DNA from: Actinomycetota bacterium
Lineage (GTDB): Bacteria > Actinomycetota > Actinomycetes > Actinomycetales > Microbacteriaceae
Length of the DNA stretch: 64,000 bases
Reading direction: 5' to 3'
Assembly (NCBI GenBank): GCA_018268455.1
Contig: JAFDWM010000002.1
Location: forward strand, 36,038-100,037
In this document: positions 1 to 8,593 of the stretch, piece after piece
Position numbering within the stretch: the stretch's first letter is position 1
How the letters are laid out: every line of letters begins with the position of its first letter
Made by a program: the position numbers and the translations under genes
Notes under the pieces: model-generated
Database searches by the model: none
What the model saw: only the letters and a program-made list of their open reading frames with translations
What the model was told of the DNA's origin: nothing

Positions 1-1103
1 TCGCCGGGATCCTGGATACTCATCTGTCGCTGCCGGGCCTGGACCTGTCCGTGTCGCACTGGGTCTCCGACGGCGTGCTGGCGCTGTTCTTCTTCGTCGT
101 CGCGCTCGAACTGCAGTACGAGCTCACCCGCGGCGAGCTGAACAGCGTGCGCGCCGCGATCCAGCCGGCGATCGCGGCGGCCGGCGGCATCCTGGTGCCG
201 ATCGCGATCTACCTCCTGTTCGCCGGGTCGGGACCCACCGCCACAGGCTGGCCCATCCCGACCGCGACCGACATCGCCTTCGCCCTCGGCGTGCTCGCCG
301 TGTTCGGGCGCGGTCTGCCGTCGGCCGTGCGCGCGTTCCTGCTCGCGCTCGCGATCCTCGACGACATCGTCGGCATCGTGTTCATCGCGGTGCTGTTCGC
401 GCACGGACTGAACCTGCTGCTGCTCGGCCTCGGCCTCGTCGCGGTCATCGTGTTCGCGGTGCTCAGCCGTCGCCTGCGCGGGCCCGCCACCCCGGTCGTC
501 GCCGTGCTGATGATCGTCGTCGGCATCGTGGCGTGGGCCCTGTTCGCGGCCTCCGGCGTGCACGCCACGATCGCCGGCGTGATGCTGGGCCTCGTCATGG
601 CGCCGCGTGTCGCAGACCCGGTGCGACACGCACTCGAGCCATGGGTGAACGGGCTCGTGCTGCCGTTGTTCGCGTTCGTCGCCGCGTTCGTGGTGATCCC
701 GCAGGTGCCGCTGAACGAGCTGTCGCCGGCGTTCTTCGGGATCCTGGTCGCGCTGCCGGTGGGCAAGCTGATCGGCATCGCCGCGTTCGGTGCGGTCGCG
801 CAGCGCATCCGTCCGCCGGGAACGCCGCCCGCGATCCGGTTCCCCGACCTGCTCGCGGCGGGCGCGCTCGGCGGGATCGGGTTCACCGTGTCGCTGCTGC
901 TGGCGAACCTCGCCTTCGCCGCGCACCCGGACGTGCGCGACCAGGCGATCCTCGCCGTGCTGCTCGGATCGGTGATTGCGCTGCTGCTCGCCGCCGCGCT
1001 GGTGTCCTGGCGGGCCCGCGCGCACCGGATGGCCGGGGATGCGGAGGATGAGGACGACGAAGAGGACGAAGGAGACGAGGCGGAGGACTGGGATGAGCGC
1101 TGA
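1..1103 (+). CDS. nhaA: Na+/H+ antiporter NhaA, 5'-truncated by window edge
   Basis: Inner-membrane sodium/proton antiporter used for pH and sodium homeostasis. The reading frame is open from base 3 and the first residues (LDTHLSLPGLDLSVSHW) match the family segment before the first conserved helix, so the true start lies upstream of the window and the GTG at 51 is not the start. Conserved NhaA blocks are visible: FFFVVALELQYEL, PTATDIAFALGVLAVFG, a helix with LAILDDIVGIV holding the paired aspartates used in transport, and GGIGFTVSLLLANLAF near the C-terminus. The tail is strongly acidic (runs of Asp/Glu). The stop overlaps the mazG start, so the two are probably co-transcribed. Confidence 0.93.
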   Translation, partial: AGILDTHLSLPGLDLSVSHWVSDGVLALFFFVVALELQYELTRGELNSVRAAIQPAIAAAGGILVPIAIYLLFAGSGPTATGWPIPTATDIAFALGVLAVFGRGLPSAVRAFLLALAILDDIVGIVFIAVLFAHGLNLLLLGLGLVAVIVFAVLSRRLRGPATPVVAVLMIVVGIVAWALFAASGVHATIAGVMLGLVMAPRVADPVRHALEPWVNGLVLPLFAFVAAFVVIPQVPLNELSPAFFGILVALPVGKLIGIAAFGAVAQRIRPPGTPPAIRFPDLLAAGALGGIGFTVSLLLANLAFAAHPDVRDQAILAVLLGSVIALLLAAALVSWRARAHRMAGDAEDEDDEEDEGDEAEDWDER

Positions 1104-1743
1104 GGCGGATCCGCTGCGGCAGGCGGCGGAGGTCATGCGCCAGGTGCGTGCGCGCTGCGTCTGGTCGCAGGCGATGACGCATCGCGAGCTCGTGCCGTAC
1201 CTCGTCGAGGAATCGGCCGAGCTCATCGACGCCGTCGAGCGCGGCGACCGCGCGGAGATGCGCGAGGAGCTGGGCGATCTGCTCTGGCAGGTGCTGTTCC
1301 ACGCAGCGATCGCGGCGCAGGACACCGAGGATCCGTTCGACATCGACGACGTCGCCCGCACGCTCGCCGAGAAGATGACCCGGCGGCATCCGCACGTGTT
1401 CGGCGACGCGATCGCGCGCACCCCGGAGGAGGTGCTCGTGCACTGGAACGCGGCGAAGGCAGCGGAGAAGCGCGAGCGCCGCAGCGTGCTGGACGGCATC
1501 CCGCCCGGCATGCCCGCGCTCGCCCGCGCGCAGAAGGTGCTGGGCCGCGCGGAGAAGGCGGGGATCGTGGCCGAAGGGCCCGGGTCGCCGTCCGTGGCGT
1601 CCGAGGCCGAGCTCGGCGAGGCGCTGCTCGCCCTGGTCGTGACGGCCCGCGCCCGCGGCTGGGACGCCGAGCGGGCCCTGCGTGAGCGGATCCGCACCCT
1701 CGAGGACGACGTCCGAGCCGCCGAGGGATCAGAGCCCGCCTGA
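1093..1743 (+). CDS. mazG: MazG nucleoside triphosphate pyrophosphohydrolase
   Basis: House-cleaning enzyme that hydrolyses (d)NTPs to the monophosphate and pyrophosphate in the cytoplasm; 216 residues. The EExxE...EExxD metal-binding signature is seen as VEESAELIDAVE followed by REELGDLLWQVLFHA. A second block has MTRRHPHVFGD and VLVHWNAAKAAEK, typical of MazG. The ATG at 1093 was chosen because it gives the normal N-terminus (MSAEADPLRQAAEVM) and overlaps the end of nhaA by 11 nt; an in-frame start at 976 would overlap nhaA by more than 120 nt. The C-terminal part is shorter than the two-domain E. coli protein. Confidence 0.93.
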   Translation: MSAEADPLRQAAEVMRQVRARCVWSQAMTHRELVPYLVEESAELIDAVERGDRAEMREELGDLLWQVLFHAAIAAQDTEDPFDIDDVARTLAEKMTRRHPHVFGDAIARTPEEVLVHWNAAKAAEKRERRSVLDGIPPGMPALARAQKVLGRAEKAGIVAEGPGSPSVASEAELGEALLALVVTARARGWDAERALRERIRTLEDDVRAAEGSEPA

Positions 1744-1752
1744 CGGACCTGG

Positions 1753-1764
1753 AAGAATGGATCC
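1753..1764 (+). promoter_or_regulatory. Leaderless-type promoter of hisS
   Basis: A -10-like AAGAAT at 1753-1758 lies exactly 6 nt before the GTG start at 1765, with no Shine-Dalgarno sequence. It lies just after the mazG stop. Inferred from spacing shared with many genes in the window; no clear -35 box. Confidence 0.45.
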
Positions 1765-3060
1765 GTGGCAACGGTCAATCCTCCGCGCGGGATGCGCGAC
1801 TTCCTCCCCGCCGACAAGGCGCGTCGTGAGCGCGTGCTCTCCGTCATCCGCGAGCGCTACCGCGCGCACGGCTTCGACGAGATCGAGACGCCCGTCGTCG
1901 AGGAGTACGACCGGCTGCACGCGGGGATCGGCGGCGACAACGAGAAGCTGTCCTTCAACATCCTGCGCCGCGGACTCGACGCCGACGGCATCCGTGCGGC
2001 CGCGGAGGATCCCGCCGAGCTCAGCGATCTGGGCCTGCGCTACGACCTGACGGTCCCGCTCGCGCGCTTCTACGCGACCAACCGCGGACAGCTGCCCGGT
2101 GTGTTCCGCTCGATCCAGATCGGGCCGGTCTGGCGCGCCGAGCGGCCGCAGAAGGGCCGCTACCGCCAGTTCGTGCAGTGCGACATCGACATCATCGGCG
2201 ACGACTCGGCGCGCGCCGAGGCCGAGCTCATCGTCGCCTCGCTCGACACGATCGACGCGCTCGGCCTCACCGGCGGCATGGTGCGTGTGAACGACCGTCG
2301 CGCCCTGGACTGGATGCTCGACGCGTTCGGCTTCACCGCGGACGAGCGCCCCGGGGTGCTGATCACGATCGACAAGCTCGACAAGATCGGTGCGGACGGC
2401 ATCGTCGCGGAGCTGCGCGAGCGGGGGGCCACGGCCGCGGCGGTCGACGCGTTCCAGGCCTTCCTGCGTCGCCCCCAGACGCTCGAGTACAACCCCTATG
2501 GCGAGCGGCAGATCCGCAAGGCACTCCCGGAGAACGCCCCCGACGAACTCGTCGCACACCTCGTCGGTCTCGGCGAGGCCGTCGCGGCGGCCCGTCCCGA
2601 AGCCTCGGGCATCGATGCCATCCCGCTGCAGTTCGACCCGTTCCTCGTGCGCGGGATGGGCTACTACACGGGCACGATCATGGAACTCGCCCACCCCTCG
2701 GTGTCGTACTCGCTCGGCGGCGGAGGCCGCTACGACGGCATGATCGGGCGCTTCCTCGGCCAGCAGGTTCCCGCGGTCGGGTTCTCGATCGGCTTCGAGC
2801 GGATCGTCGACCTGCTGGAATCCGCCGATGACACGGCGGGCCGGTCGGTGGTGCTCGTGCACGACGGTGACGTGCCGGTGGCCGAGCTCGTCGCACACAA
2901 GGCCGCGCTCATCGCCGGCGGCTCCAGGGTGCGCCTGGAGCGGCGCACCAAGAACCTCAAGGCGCTGCTGGAGCGCGCGGCGGCCGACGGCTACTCCGGC
3001 TTCGCGAGCGTGCGCACGGGTGACGCCGCGGGCTCGCTCGAGGTCAAGCCGCTGTCCTGA
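1765..3060 (+). CDS. hisS: Histidyl-tRNA synthetase
   Basis: Class II aminoacyl-tRNA synthetase charging tRNA-His; 431 residues, the usual length. Motif 2 is visible as WRAERPQKGRYRQFVQCDID, the histidine A-motif as LVRGMGYYTGTIMEL, and motif 3 as GGGGRYDGMIGRFLGQQVPA followed by GFSIGFERI. A C-terminal anticodon-binding domain follows (about residues 350-431). It begins with GTG and probably has a leaderless transcript. Essential housekeeping gene. Confidence 0.97.
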   Translation: MATVNPPRGMRDFLPADKARRERVLSVIRERYRAHGFDEIETPVVEEYDRLHAGIGGDNEKLSFNILRRGLDADGIRAAAEDPAELSDLGLRYDLTVPLARFYATNRGQLPGVFRSIQIGPVWRAERPQKGRYRQFVQCDIDIIGDDSARAEAELIVASLDTIDALGLTGGMVRVNDRRALDWMLDAFGFTADERPGVLITIDKLDKIGADGIVAELRERGATAAAVDAFQAFLRRPQTLEYNPYGERQIRKALPENAPDELVAHLVGLGEAVAAARPEASGIDAIPLQFDPFLVRGMGYYTGTIMELAHPSVSYSLGGGGRYDGMIGRFLGQQVPAVGFSIGFERIVDLLESADDTAGRSVVLVHDGDVPVAELVAHKAALIAGGSRVRLERRTKNLKALLERAAADGYSGFASVRTGDAAGSLEVKPLS

Positions 3061-3197
3061 CGGACGTCGCCGCGGCGCCGCCGCCGCACCACACCGCCGA
3101 GTTCCGTCGCGGGATCGTTCCGGCGTGACGAGGCGATCGCGGACACGTCCGGATCCGGTCGCGGCGGATCCGGTCGGCGGGCGCGCGGCTTCGGCGC

Positions 3198-3722
3198 TCA
3201 GCTCTCCGTTGCGGTGAACGAGGCGGCCCACTCGGCGATGCGTGCCGTGCTCTCCGCCTCCGAGAGGTCCTCGACGCGCGTCATGACCGACCAGCGCACG
3301 CCGAACGGATCCCGGATGCTCGCAAAACGGTCGCCCGAGACGAACGTCGACGGCGCCTCGCGGACCGTGGCGCCCGCGGCCACGGCGCGCTCGACGACCG
3401 TGTCGACGTCGGGCACGTAGAGGCCCATCGAATAGCAGTCGGCGTCGCCGGCGGGCGCGGCGATCAGCCCGTACTCGGGGTTGGGGTCGCCCAGCTGCAG
3501 CACGCCGACGCCGAAGTCGAGGTCGGCGTGCGCGACCACCCCGCCGAACTCGGTGATCTCGATGACGCGCGCGCCGAAGATCTCGCGGTAGAACTCGATC
3601 GCCGACCGGGAGTCGGGGATGGCCAGGAACGGCGTGAGGGAGGTGGCCGAGTTCGGGCGGCCGTTCGTCGTGTACGTGCCGGTGAGGCCGGTCGTGGTGG
3701 TCGTGGTGGTGTCTTCGCTCAT
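3198..3722 (-). CDS. VOC (glyoxalase/bleomycin-resistance) family protein
   Basis: 174-residue protein of the vicinal oxygen chelate superfamily. After an unusual Thr-rich N-terminus (residues 5-11 are almost all Thr) comes one VOC repeat pair: PFLAIPDSRSAIEFYREIFGA, then GLYVPDVDTVVERAVAAGA and FGVRWSVMTRVEDLS. Such proteins bind a metal and act on small molecules or confer resistance; the substrate cannot be read from sequence. The ATG at 3722 was chosen because it has GGAG upstream and removes an unlikely basic extension. It is divergent from an AraC-type regulator 113 bp away, its likely controller. Confidence 0.8.
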   Translation of the reverse strand: MSEDTTTTTTTGLTGTYTTNGRPNSATSLTPFLAIPDSRSAIEFYREIFGARVIEITEFGGVVAHADLDFGVGVLQLGDPNPEYGLIAAPAGDADCYSMGLYVPDVDTVVERAVAAGATVREAPSTFVSGDRFASIRDPFGVRWSVMTRVEDLSEAESTARIAEWAASFTATES

Positions 3723-3823
3723 GTCTCCGAGGCTAGGTCGGGGGCGGGGCGCGGCTCTTGGAGATTCGCGCCACCTTCGGCCGGCCCCCTGCACGGTGGC
3801 GGCTCAACGTCGGAGGTGTCCTC

Positions 3824-3835
3824 TACGCTCCAGGA
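3824..3835 (+). promoter_or_regulatory. Leaderless-type promoter of the AraC regulator
   Basis: TACGCT at 3824-3829 is followed by 6 nt and the ATG at 3836. This spacing supports 3836 over an upstream in-frame TTG at 3758. Confidence 0.45.
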
Positions 3836-4624
3836 ATGGTCGAACCGACTCGTGGCGTGCTGTATCCGGCACGCCTGCCGCAGTTCCACCGCATTCCGCC
3901 GCTCGCCGACGCGGCCGAACTGGTGCAGTGGTGCTGGATCCCGGAATGGGACCTCGAGCCCGGCCGTTCGTCGCGGCAGGACCTCGTGTCGTTCCCTGCG
4001 CTGAACCTGGTCGTCGAGGGCGCGGGCACGGTGCTGTCCGGCGCGACGACGCGGGCCAGCTCCCGCGAGCTGACCGGACGGGGATGGGCCGTCGGCGCGC
4101 TGCTGCGGCCGGCCGCCGTGGCAGCGTTGACCGAGGCGCCCTCGATACTGCTCGACCGGGTGGCGCCCTACTCGGCGCCGGGGTTGGCCGAGGCGGTCGC
4201 GCAGGGGATGTCCTCCGGCGCAGGGCATCGGGAGCGGGCCGTCACTGTGCTGTGCGGCTGGCTGCGCGAGCGCGTGGGCGAGGTCACGGCGCCGGCGCGG
4301 CACGCGAACGCCATGGCCGAGCTGCTCATGTCCGATCCCGGCATCCGCACACCCGAGCAGGCGGCGGCTCGTCTCGCGGTCTCGGTGCGCACCCTGCAAC
4401 GCATGGCGCACCGCCACGTGGGGCTGTCGCCCGCAGCCATGATCCGGAGGCGTCGCCTGCAGGAGGCGGCGGAGCGGATCCGCTCGCATGCCGACACGGA
4501 TCTCGCGACGGTCGCGGTCGAGCTCGGCTATGCGGACCAGTCGCACCTGGCGAACGACTTCCGCGCGGTGCTCGGCTTCACTCCGTCGGCCTATCGCGCC
4601 GACGCCGGTCCCAGTCGAGCCTGA
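3836..4624 (+). CDS. AraC-family transcriptional regulator
   Basis: 262-residue DNA-binding regulator. The N-terminal half (FHRIPPLADAAELVQWCWIP) resembles the ligand-sensing part of small AraC regulators (DUF6597-like). The C-terminal half carries the two helix-turn-helix units of the AraC family: TPEQAAARLAVSVRTLQRM and DLATVAVELGYADQSHLAND, ending in the family hallmark LGFTPSAYR. Divergent orientation to the VOC gene suggests it regulates that gene and itself from the shared 113-bp region. The effector is unknown. Confidence 0.87.
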   Translation: MVEPTRGVLYPARLPQFHRIPPLADAAELVQWCWIPEWDLEPGRSSRQDLVSFPALNLVVEGAGTVLSGATTRASSRELTGRGWAVGALLRPAAVAALTEAPSILLDRVAPYSAPGLAEAVAQGMSSGAGHRERAVTVLCGWLRERVGEVTAPARHANAMAELLMSDPGIRTPEQAAARLAVSVRTLQRMAHRHVGLSPAAMIRRRRLQEAAERIRSHADTDLATVAVELGYADQSHLANDFRAVLGFTPSAYRADAGPSRA

Positions 4625-4663
4625 TCGTTCGCGTGGCGCCGAGGTGGGATCCGGGCCGAGCTG

Positions 4664-5143
4664 TCACGCCTTTGCGGCGGTGACCCGCGGCTTCTCCCTG
4701 ACGTAGACCTCGCGCCGCACCCGGGCGACGACGTCGCCTTCGCGATCGGTGATCTCGGTCTCGAACCACTCGAGCACCTTCGCACCGCCATGGGCGCGCT
4801 CGCGGATCGCATCGACACGATCGGCCGGGACGTGGAACCGCGCAGTGAGTACGCCGCGGCCCGGCTTGACGAACTCGATCTCGCCGCGGGTGTCCCACAC
4901 GACGTAGTCGCGTCCGAGTTGGTGCATCACCAGCATGAAGAAGTACGGATCGGTCATCGCCTGCATCGACCCGCCGAACGCGGTCTTCACGTAGTTGCGG
5001 GTGAGGACGTTCACGTGCAGCTCGACCGTCGCCCGTGTCCAGTCCTCGCTGAATCCGCGCACCCGGATCCCGCTGAACAGGTTCGGGATCCACAGGCTCA
5101 TGCCGACGGCCAGACGACGGGGTGTCACGCGCATGATCCCCAT
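4664..5143 (-). CDS. DUF4442 hotdog-fold (thioesterase-like) protein
   Basis: About 159 residues resembling DUF4442/PaaI-like hotdog proteins. Typical blocks are FGGSMQAMTDPYFFMLVMHQ, where family acyl-CoA thioesterases carry the helix lining the active site, and VWDTRGEIEFVKPGRG. A cytoplasmic acyl-thioester hydrolase role is inferred from the fold only. Start uncertain: ATG at 5143 or 5134 both fit; the frame stays open to 5233 but that extension (EGIQPIPRHEALG) looks non-homologous. Convergent with the AraC gene, 39 bp apart. Confidence 0.68.
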   Translation of the reverse strand: MGIMRVTPRRLAVGMSLWIPNLFSGIRVRGFSEDWTRATVELHVNVLTRNYVKTAFGGSMQAMTDPYFFMLVMHQLGRDYVVWDTRGEIEFVKPGRGVLTARFHVPADRVDAIRERAHGGAKVLEWFETEITDREGDVVARVRREVYVREKPRVTAAKA

Positions 5144-5239
5144 CCTGCGGGCCTCGCGGCCGTCCGGGAAATCGACTGGGTGCCGCCGAATGCCGAGCGC
5201 CTCGTGTCGCGGAATCGGCTGGATGCCTTCCACAATTGA

Positions 5240-5254
5240 TCTAGTTGAACTAGA
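5240..5254. promoter_or_regulatory. Palindromic operator of the GntR operon
   Basis: TCTAGTTGAACTAGA is a 15-bp inverted repeat (7-bp arms around a central G). It overlaps a -10-like TAGAAT at 5251-5256 and lies 24 nt before the GntR start. Position and symmetry fit an autoregulatory GntR/YtrA operator; binding is inferred. Confidence 0.7.
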
Positions 5255-5277
5255 ATAAGTAGCCAGGAGGTGAGGTC

Positions 5278-5721
5278 ATGCTGATCCGCATCGACACCGA
5301 GAGCACGCAGCCGCTGTTCGCGCAGATCGCGGCCTCCGTGCGCGCAGAGGTGCTCGCAGGGCGGTTGCGGCCCGGCGACCGCCTGCCCGCGGCGCGCGAA
5401 CTCGCCGACGCGGTCGACGTGAACGTGCACACCGTGCTGCGCGCATACCAGGAGCTGCGCGACGAGGGGCTGGTCGAGCTGCGCCGCGGCCGGGGAGCCG
5501 TCCTCGCGGCAGCGGCCGCGCCGCTCGCCGATCTCGCGCACGACATCGCTCTCCTCACGCGCCGGGCGGCCGCACTGGGGGTCTCGCCCGCCTCGCTCGC
5601 GGCGCTGCTCGCCAGCAGCGCCGCGGACGGCGCACCCCCGATCCCCGGATCCGCGCCGGATCGCGCGACGCCGCCGGAAGCCGCAGCACAGTCGTCTTCG
5701 AAGAAGGAGAACTCCTCATGA
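5278..5721 (+). CDS. GntR-family regulator (YtrA subfamily)
   Basis: 147-residue repressor-type protein with an N-terminal winged helix (residues about 8-75: [19 protein letters not shown], then [20 protein letters not shown]) and only a short helical tail instead of a large effector domain, as in the YtrA subfamily. Strong ribosome site AGGAGG 6 nt before the ATG. Stop overlaps the next start (ATGA), so it is coupled to two membrane-protein genes. YtrA proteins usually control ABC transporters; here the partners are DUF1648 and CPBP proteins. Confidence 0.9.
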   Translation: MLIRIDTESTQPLFAQIAASVRAEVLAGRLRPGDRLPAARELADAVDVNVHTVLRAYQELRDEGLVELRRGRGAVLAAAAAPLADLAHDIALLTRRAAALGVSPASLAALLASSAADGAPPIPGSAPDRATPPEAAAQSSSKKENSS

Positions 5722-6782
5722 ACGTCGGATCCCGCCCCGCCGAGCAGGACCTCACCGCCGTCCCGGCGCATGAGCTGCGCCGTGCCAGGCTCATGCTGCT
5801 GCTGGTCGGCCTCGTGGTGCCGCTCGTCCTATCCGGCGTCGTGCTCGCACTGGTGCTCGGCTGGCTGCCCGAGCTGCCGGACCCCGCGGCCACGCACTGG
5901 GGGCCGAGCGGCGTCGACGGCTTCGGCCCGCCCGTCATGTTCGCCTGGATGACGGTGCTGCTCGGCTTCGTGCTGCCGGCCCTGCTCACGATCACCACGC
6001 TGATCGGCCTGCGCGGGCGCTGGGGCGGTGCTGCCCGGCTGCTCGGCGGACTCGCACTCGGGATCTCGGGGCTCAGCGCCGTGGTGAACCTCAGCGCCGT
6101 CGGATCGCAGCGAGGCGTCGCCGATGCGGGCGGGGCACCCGACCTGGGCTGGGCCATGATCTGGGCGTTCGGTGCCTTCGTGGTGCTGATCGGGCTCGGC
6201 TGGCTCGTACAGCCGCACGTGCGGCCCGCGCCCGCCACCCCGCTGCAGCCCGCGCACGTCGCCGCGATCACGAAGGGGGAGCGGGTCGTGTGGCTCGCGA
6301 CCGCCACCATGTCGCGGACCGCGATCGGCGTGATCGCCGCCGTCGTCGTGCTGATCGTGGGGATCACGGCGTTCATGGCGATCCGCTTCACCGACCGGAT
6401 GTGGGTGCCCCTGCTCACGCTGGCACTGCTCGGCGTGGCCTTCGCCTCATCGACGGCGTTCCGGGTGCGCATCGGCCCCGAGGGGTTCTCCGCCCGGTCG
6501 CTGATCGGCTTCCCGCGCACCGAGATCCCGTTGGACGAGGTGGTGTCGGTGCGGGCCGTGGAGTGCCATCCGTTCGGGGAGTTCGGCGGTTTCGGCTGGC
6601 GACTCGGCCTCGACGGACGCACCGGGATCGTGCTGCGTACGGGTCCCGCGATCGAGATCGAGCGTCGCGACAAGCGGCCGCTCGTCGTGACCGTGGACGG
6701 CGCCGACGTCGGGGCCGGCGTGCTGCAGGCGTACCTGGATGCGCGCGGCGGACGCGGTGCGCAGAACGGTGCGAGCTCATGA
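5718..6782 (+). CDS. DUF1648-domain membrane protein
   Basis: 354-residue membrane protein. Near the N-terminus is the DUF1648 signature region (helix, then [19 protein letters not shown]), with about seven predicted hydrophobic helices in total and a cytosolic C-terminal stretch (about 255-354) rich in beta-type sequence. DUF1648 proteins are often encoded beside GntR/YtrA regulators and are related to SdpI-type immunity proteins; an envelope-stress or immunity role is inferred only. Overlaps both neighbours by 4 nt. Confidence 0.78.
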   Translation: MNVGSRPAEQDLTAVPAHELRRARLMLLLVGLVVPLVLSGVVLALVLGWLPELPDPAATHWGPSGVDGFGPPVMFAWMTVLLGFVLPALLTITTLIGLRGRWGGAARLLGGLALGISGLSAVVNLSAVGSQRGVADAGGAPDLGWAMIWAFGAFVVLIGLGWLVQPHVRPAPATPLQPAHVAAITKGERVVWLATATMSRTAIGVIAAVVVLIVGITAFMAIRFTDRMWVPLLTLALLGVAFASSTAFRVRIGPEGFSARSLIGFPRTEIPLDEVVSVRAVECHPFGEFGGFGWRLGLDGRTGIVLRTGPAIEIERRDKRPLVVTVDGADVGAGVLQAYLDARGGRGAQNGASS

Positions 6783-7792
6783 CCGTCCCGGAGCACACGG
6801 AGCGTCCCGCAGGGACACCCGGGCCGCCGGTGATCGGCCTCGGTGCCGTCGCCGCCTACGTCGTGCTCGCGTGCGGGCTGGCCTGGCTTGTCGCGCTGCC
6901 GCTCTGGCTCGGCGACGGCCTGCGCGAGCCGGGAGCCAGGCTCCTGCTGCCGGTGATGATGTACACGCCCGCGCTGGCGGTGCTGGTGGTGCTGTTCCTG
7001 ATGCGGCCGGTGCCGCGCGGGCAGCGGCTGCGCTTCCTCGGCATGTGGCCGCTGCGCCCGGTCAGACGGGTCGTCTGGCTCGCCGTGATCGGGTGGCTCG
7101 CACCGGTGCTGATCGTCGCGCTGACGGTGGTGATCGCGGCCGCGTTCGGCTGGCTCCGGGTCGATCTGGTCGGCTTCTCCGGCTTCAGCCGGATACTCGC
7201 CTCCTCACTCCCCGCCGGTACGCCCATGCCGCCGGCATCGGTCGTGATCCTCGCCCAGCTCGTCTCGATCCCGATCGCCGCCGCCACCGCGAACGCGCTC
7301 GCCGCGTTCGGTGAAGAGCTCGGCTGGCGCGGGTTCCTCGTGCCGGCGCTGCGCCGGTGGGGCACCTGGCCCGCCCTGCTGGGCAGCGGCGTGATCTGGG
7401 GCCTCTGGCACGCGCCGATCATCCTGCTCGGCTATGACTTCACCCGCACCGACATCAGCGGGGTGCTGCTCATGGTCGGCGGCTGCACGGTCTGGGGTGT
7501 GCTCCTCGGCTGGCTCCGGCTGCGGTCTGCCTCGCTGTGGCCCGCGGTCTTCGCGCACGGAGCGCTGAACGCGTCCGCGGCGATGTACCTGTGGTTCTTC
7601 GCCGCGGGGTCCACTCCGGATCCGGCTCTGGTCAGTCCGCTCGGAGTCTCGGGCTGGATCGTCGGCGCGGTCGTGGTCATCGTCCTGCTCGTCACCGGTC
7701 AGTTCCGGCGTCAGCCCGGCCTGGGCCCTGACCGGCCGCGCACCCTGCCGTCGACGCTGCCGCCGGAGGGGGCGGATCCGTACCGGCTCTGA
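6779..7792 (+). CDS. CPBP-family intramembrane protease (Abi/CAAX-like)
   Basis: 337-residue polytopic protein with the CPBP glutamic-type metalloprotease signatures: EELGWRGFLVPAL (Glu179, Glu180, Arg183), GLWHAPI (His211) and HGALNA (His260, Asn264). Members process prenylated proteins or bacteriocin-type peptides, or give self-immunity. The ATG at 6779 overlaps the previous stop, making it the third gene of the GntR operon. C-terminal tail is Pro/Arg rich and probably cytosolic. Confidence 0.87.
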   Translation: MTVPEHTERPAGTPGPPVIGLGAVAAYVVLACGLAWLVALPLWLGDGLREPGARLLLPVMMYTPALAVLVVLFLMRPVPRGQRLRFLGMWPLRPVRRVVWLAVIGWLAPVLIVALTVVIAAAFGWLRVDLVGFSGFSRILASSLPAGTPMPPASVVILAQLVSIPIAAATANALAAFGEELGWRGFLVPALRRWGTWPALLGSGVIWGLWHAPIILLGYDFTRTDISGVLLMVGGCTVWGVLLGWLRLRSASLWPAVFAHGALNASAAMYLWFFAAGSTPDPALVSPLGVSGWIVGAVVVIVLLVTGQFRRQPGLGPDRPRTLPSTLPPEGADPYRL

Positions 7793-7849
7793 TCGGACCC
7801 GGCGGGCCGGGGTCTTGATCCCGTGCGCTCCGGGCACGAAGCTGATCCC

Positions 7850-8518
7850 ATGGCCGATCCGACCCCCGCGAACTGGCGCGCTGCCGACGACTACCTCGCC
7901 GACACCCTGGTCGGGCACGATCCGGGCCTCGAGGCGGCGCTCGCCTCCCAGGCCGCCGCCGGACTGCCGGCCATCGAGGTGGCCCCGGTCGCGGGCAAGC
8001 TCCTCGGTCTGCTCGTGCGGATCGCGGGGGCGCACCGGATCCTCGAGATCGGCACCCTCGGCGGGTACTCGACGATCTGGATGGCGCGGGCGGCGGGTGC
8101 GGACGGGCGCGTGGTGACCGTCGAGGCGGAGCCCGACATCGCCCGCATCGCCCGGCGCAGCATCGACGAGGCGGGGGTCGGCGAGCGCGTCGAGATCCGG
8201 ATCGGACGCGCGTCCGACGTGCTGCCGACGCTGGCCGGATCCGATCCCTTCGACCTCGTCTTCATCGACGCGGACAAGGAGTCCAACACGCTCTATCTCG
8301 ACTGGGCGGCGCGGCTCGGTCGTCCGGGCACGGTCGTCGTCGTCGACAACATCGGCCGCGACGGCGAGATCACGGATCAGAGCAGCGTCGACTCGAAGGT
8401 CGTCGGCACGCAGCGGGCGCTGACGATGCTGGGCACCGATCCGCGCTTCGACGCCACGGCTCTGCAGACCGTCGGCGTGAAGGGGTGGGACGGCGTGGCG
8501 ATCGCCGTCGTCGTCTGA
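7850..8518 (+). CDS. SAM-dependent O-methyltransferase (Methyltransf_3 type)
   Basis: 222-residue cytosolic methyltransferase resembling the CCoAOMT/catechol-type family. SAM-binding motif I is ILEIGTLGGYSTIWMA, motif II region VVTVEAEPDIARIARRS, and the metal-binding loop DLVFIDADKE. A following VVVDNIGRDG block is also typical. The acceptor is unknown. Start ATG 7850 gives a normal N-terminus (MADPTPANWRAADDYL); an in-frame GTG at 7823 is possible. No obvious functional link to neighbours. Confidence 0.88.
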   Translation: MADPTPANWRAADDYLADTLVGHDPGLEAALASQAAAGLPAIEVAPVAGKLLGLLVRIAGAHRILEIGTLGGYSTIWMARAAGADGRVVTVEAEPDIARIARRSIDEAGVGERVEIRIGRASDVLPTLAGSDPFDLVFIDADKESNTLYLDWAARLGRPGTVVVVDNIGRDGEITDQSSVDSKVVGTQRALTMLGTDPRFDATALQTVGVKGWDGVAIAVVV

Positions 8519-8581
8519 GCGGATCCGCCTCGGCTTCCGGACATTCCGTGCCCGGCGCGCCGCGATGTCGCAGGCTCGGGT

Positions 8582-8593
8582 CACAATGGACGC
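8582..8593 (+). promoter_or_regulatory. Leaderless-type promoter of the PH-domain gene
   Basis: CACAAT at 8582-8587, then 6 nt, then the GTG start at 8594; no Shine-Dalgarno sequence. Confidence 0.4.

Noticed and set aside
3151-3180. Direct repeat GGATCCGGTC downstream of hisS
   Set aside because: Only two copies, and GGATCC is common throughout the window.
1729-3231. 500-codon minus-strand frame opposite hisS
   Set aside because: Shadow of hisS; no domain, Arg/Glu/Asp-biased composition, no ribosome site.
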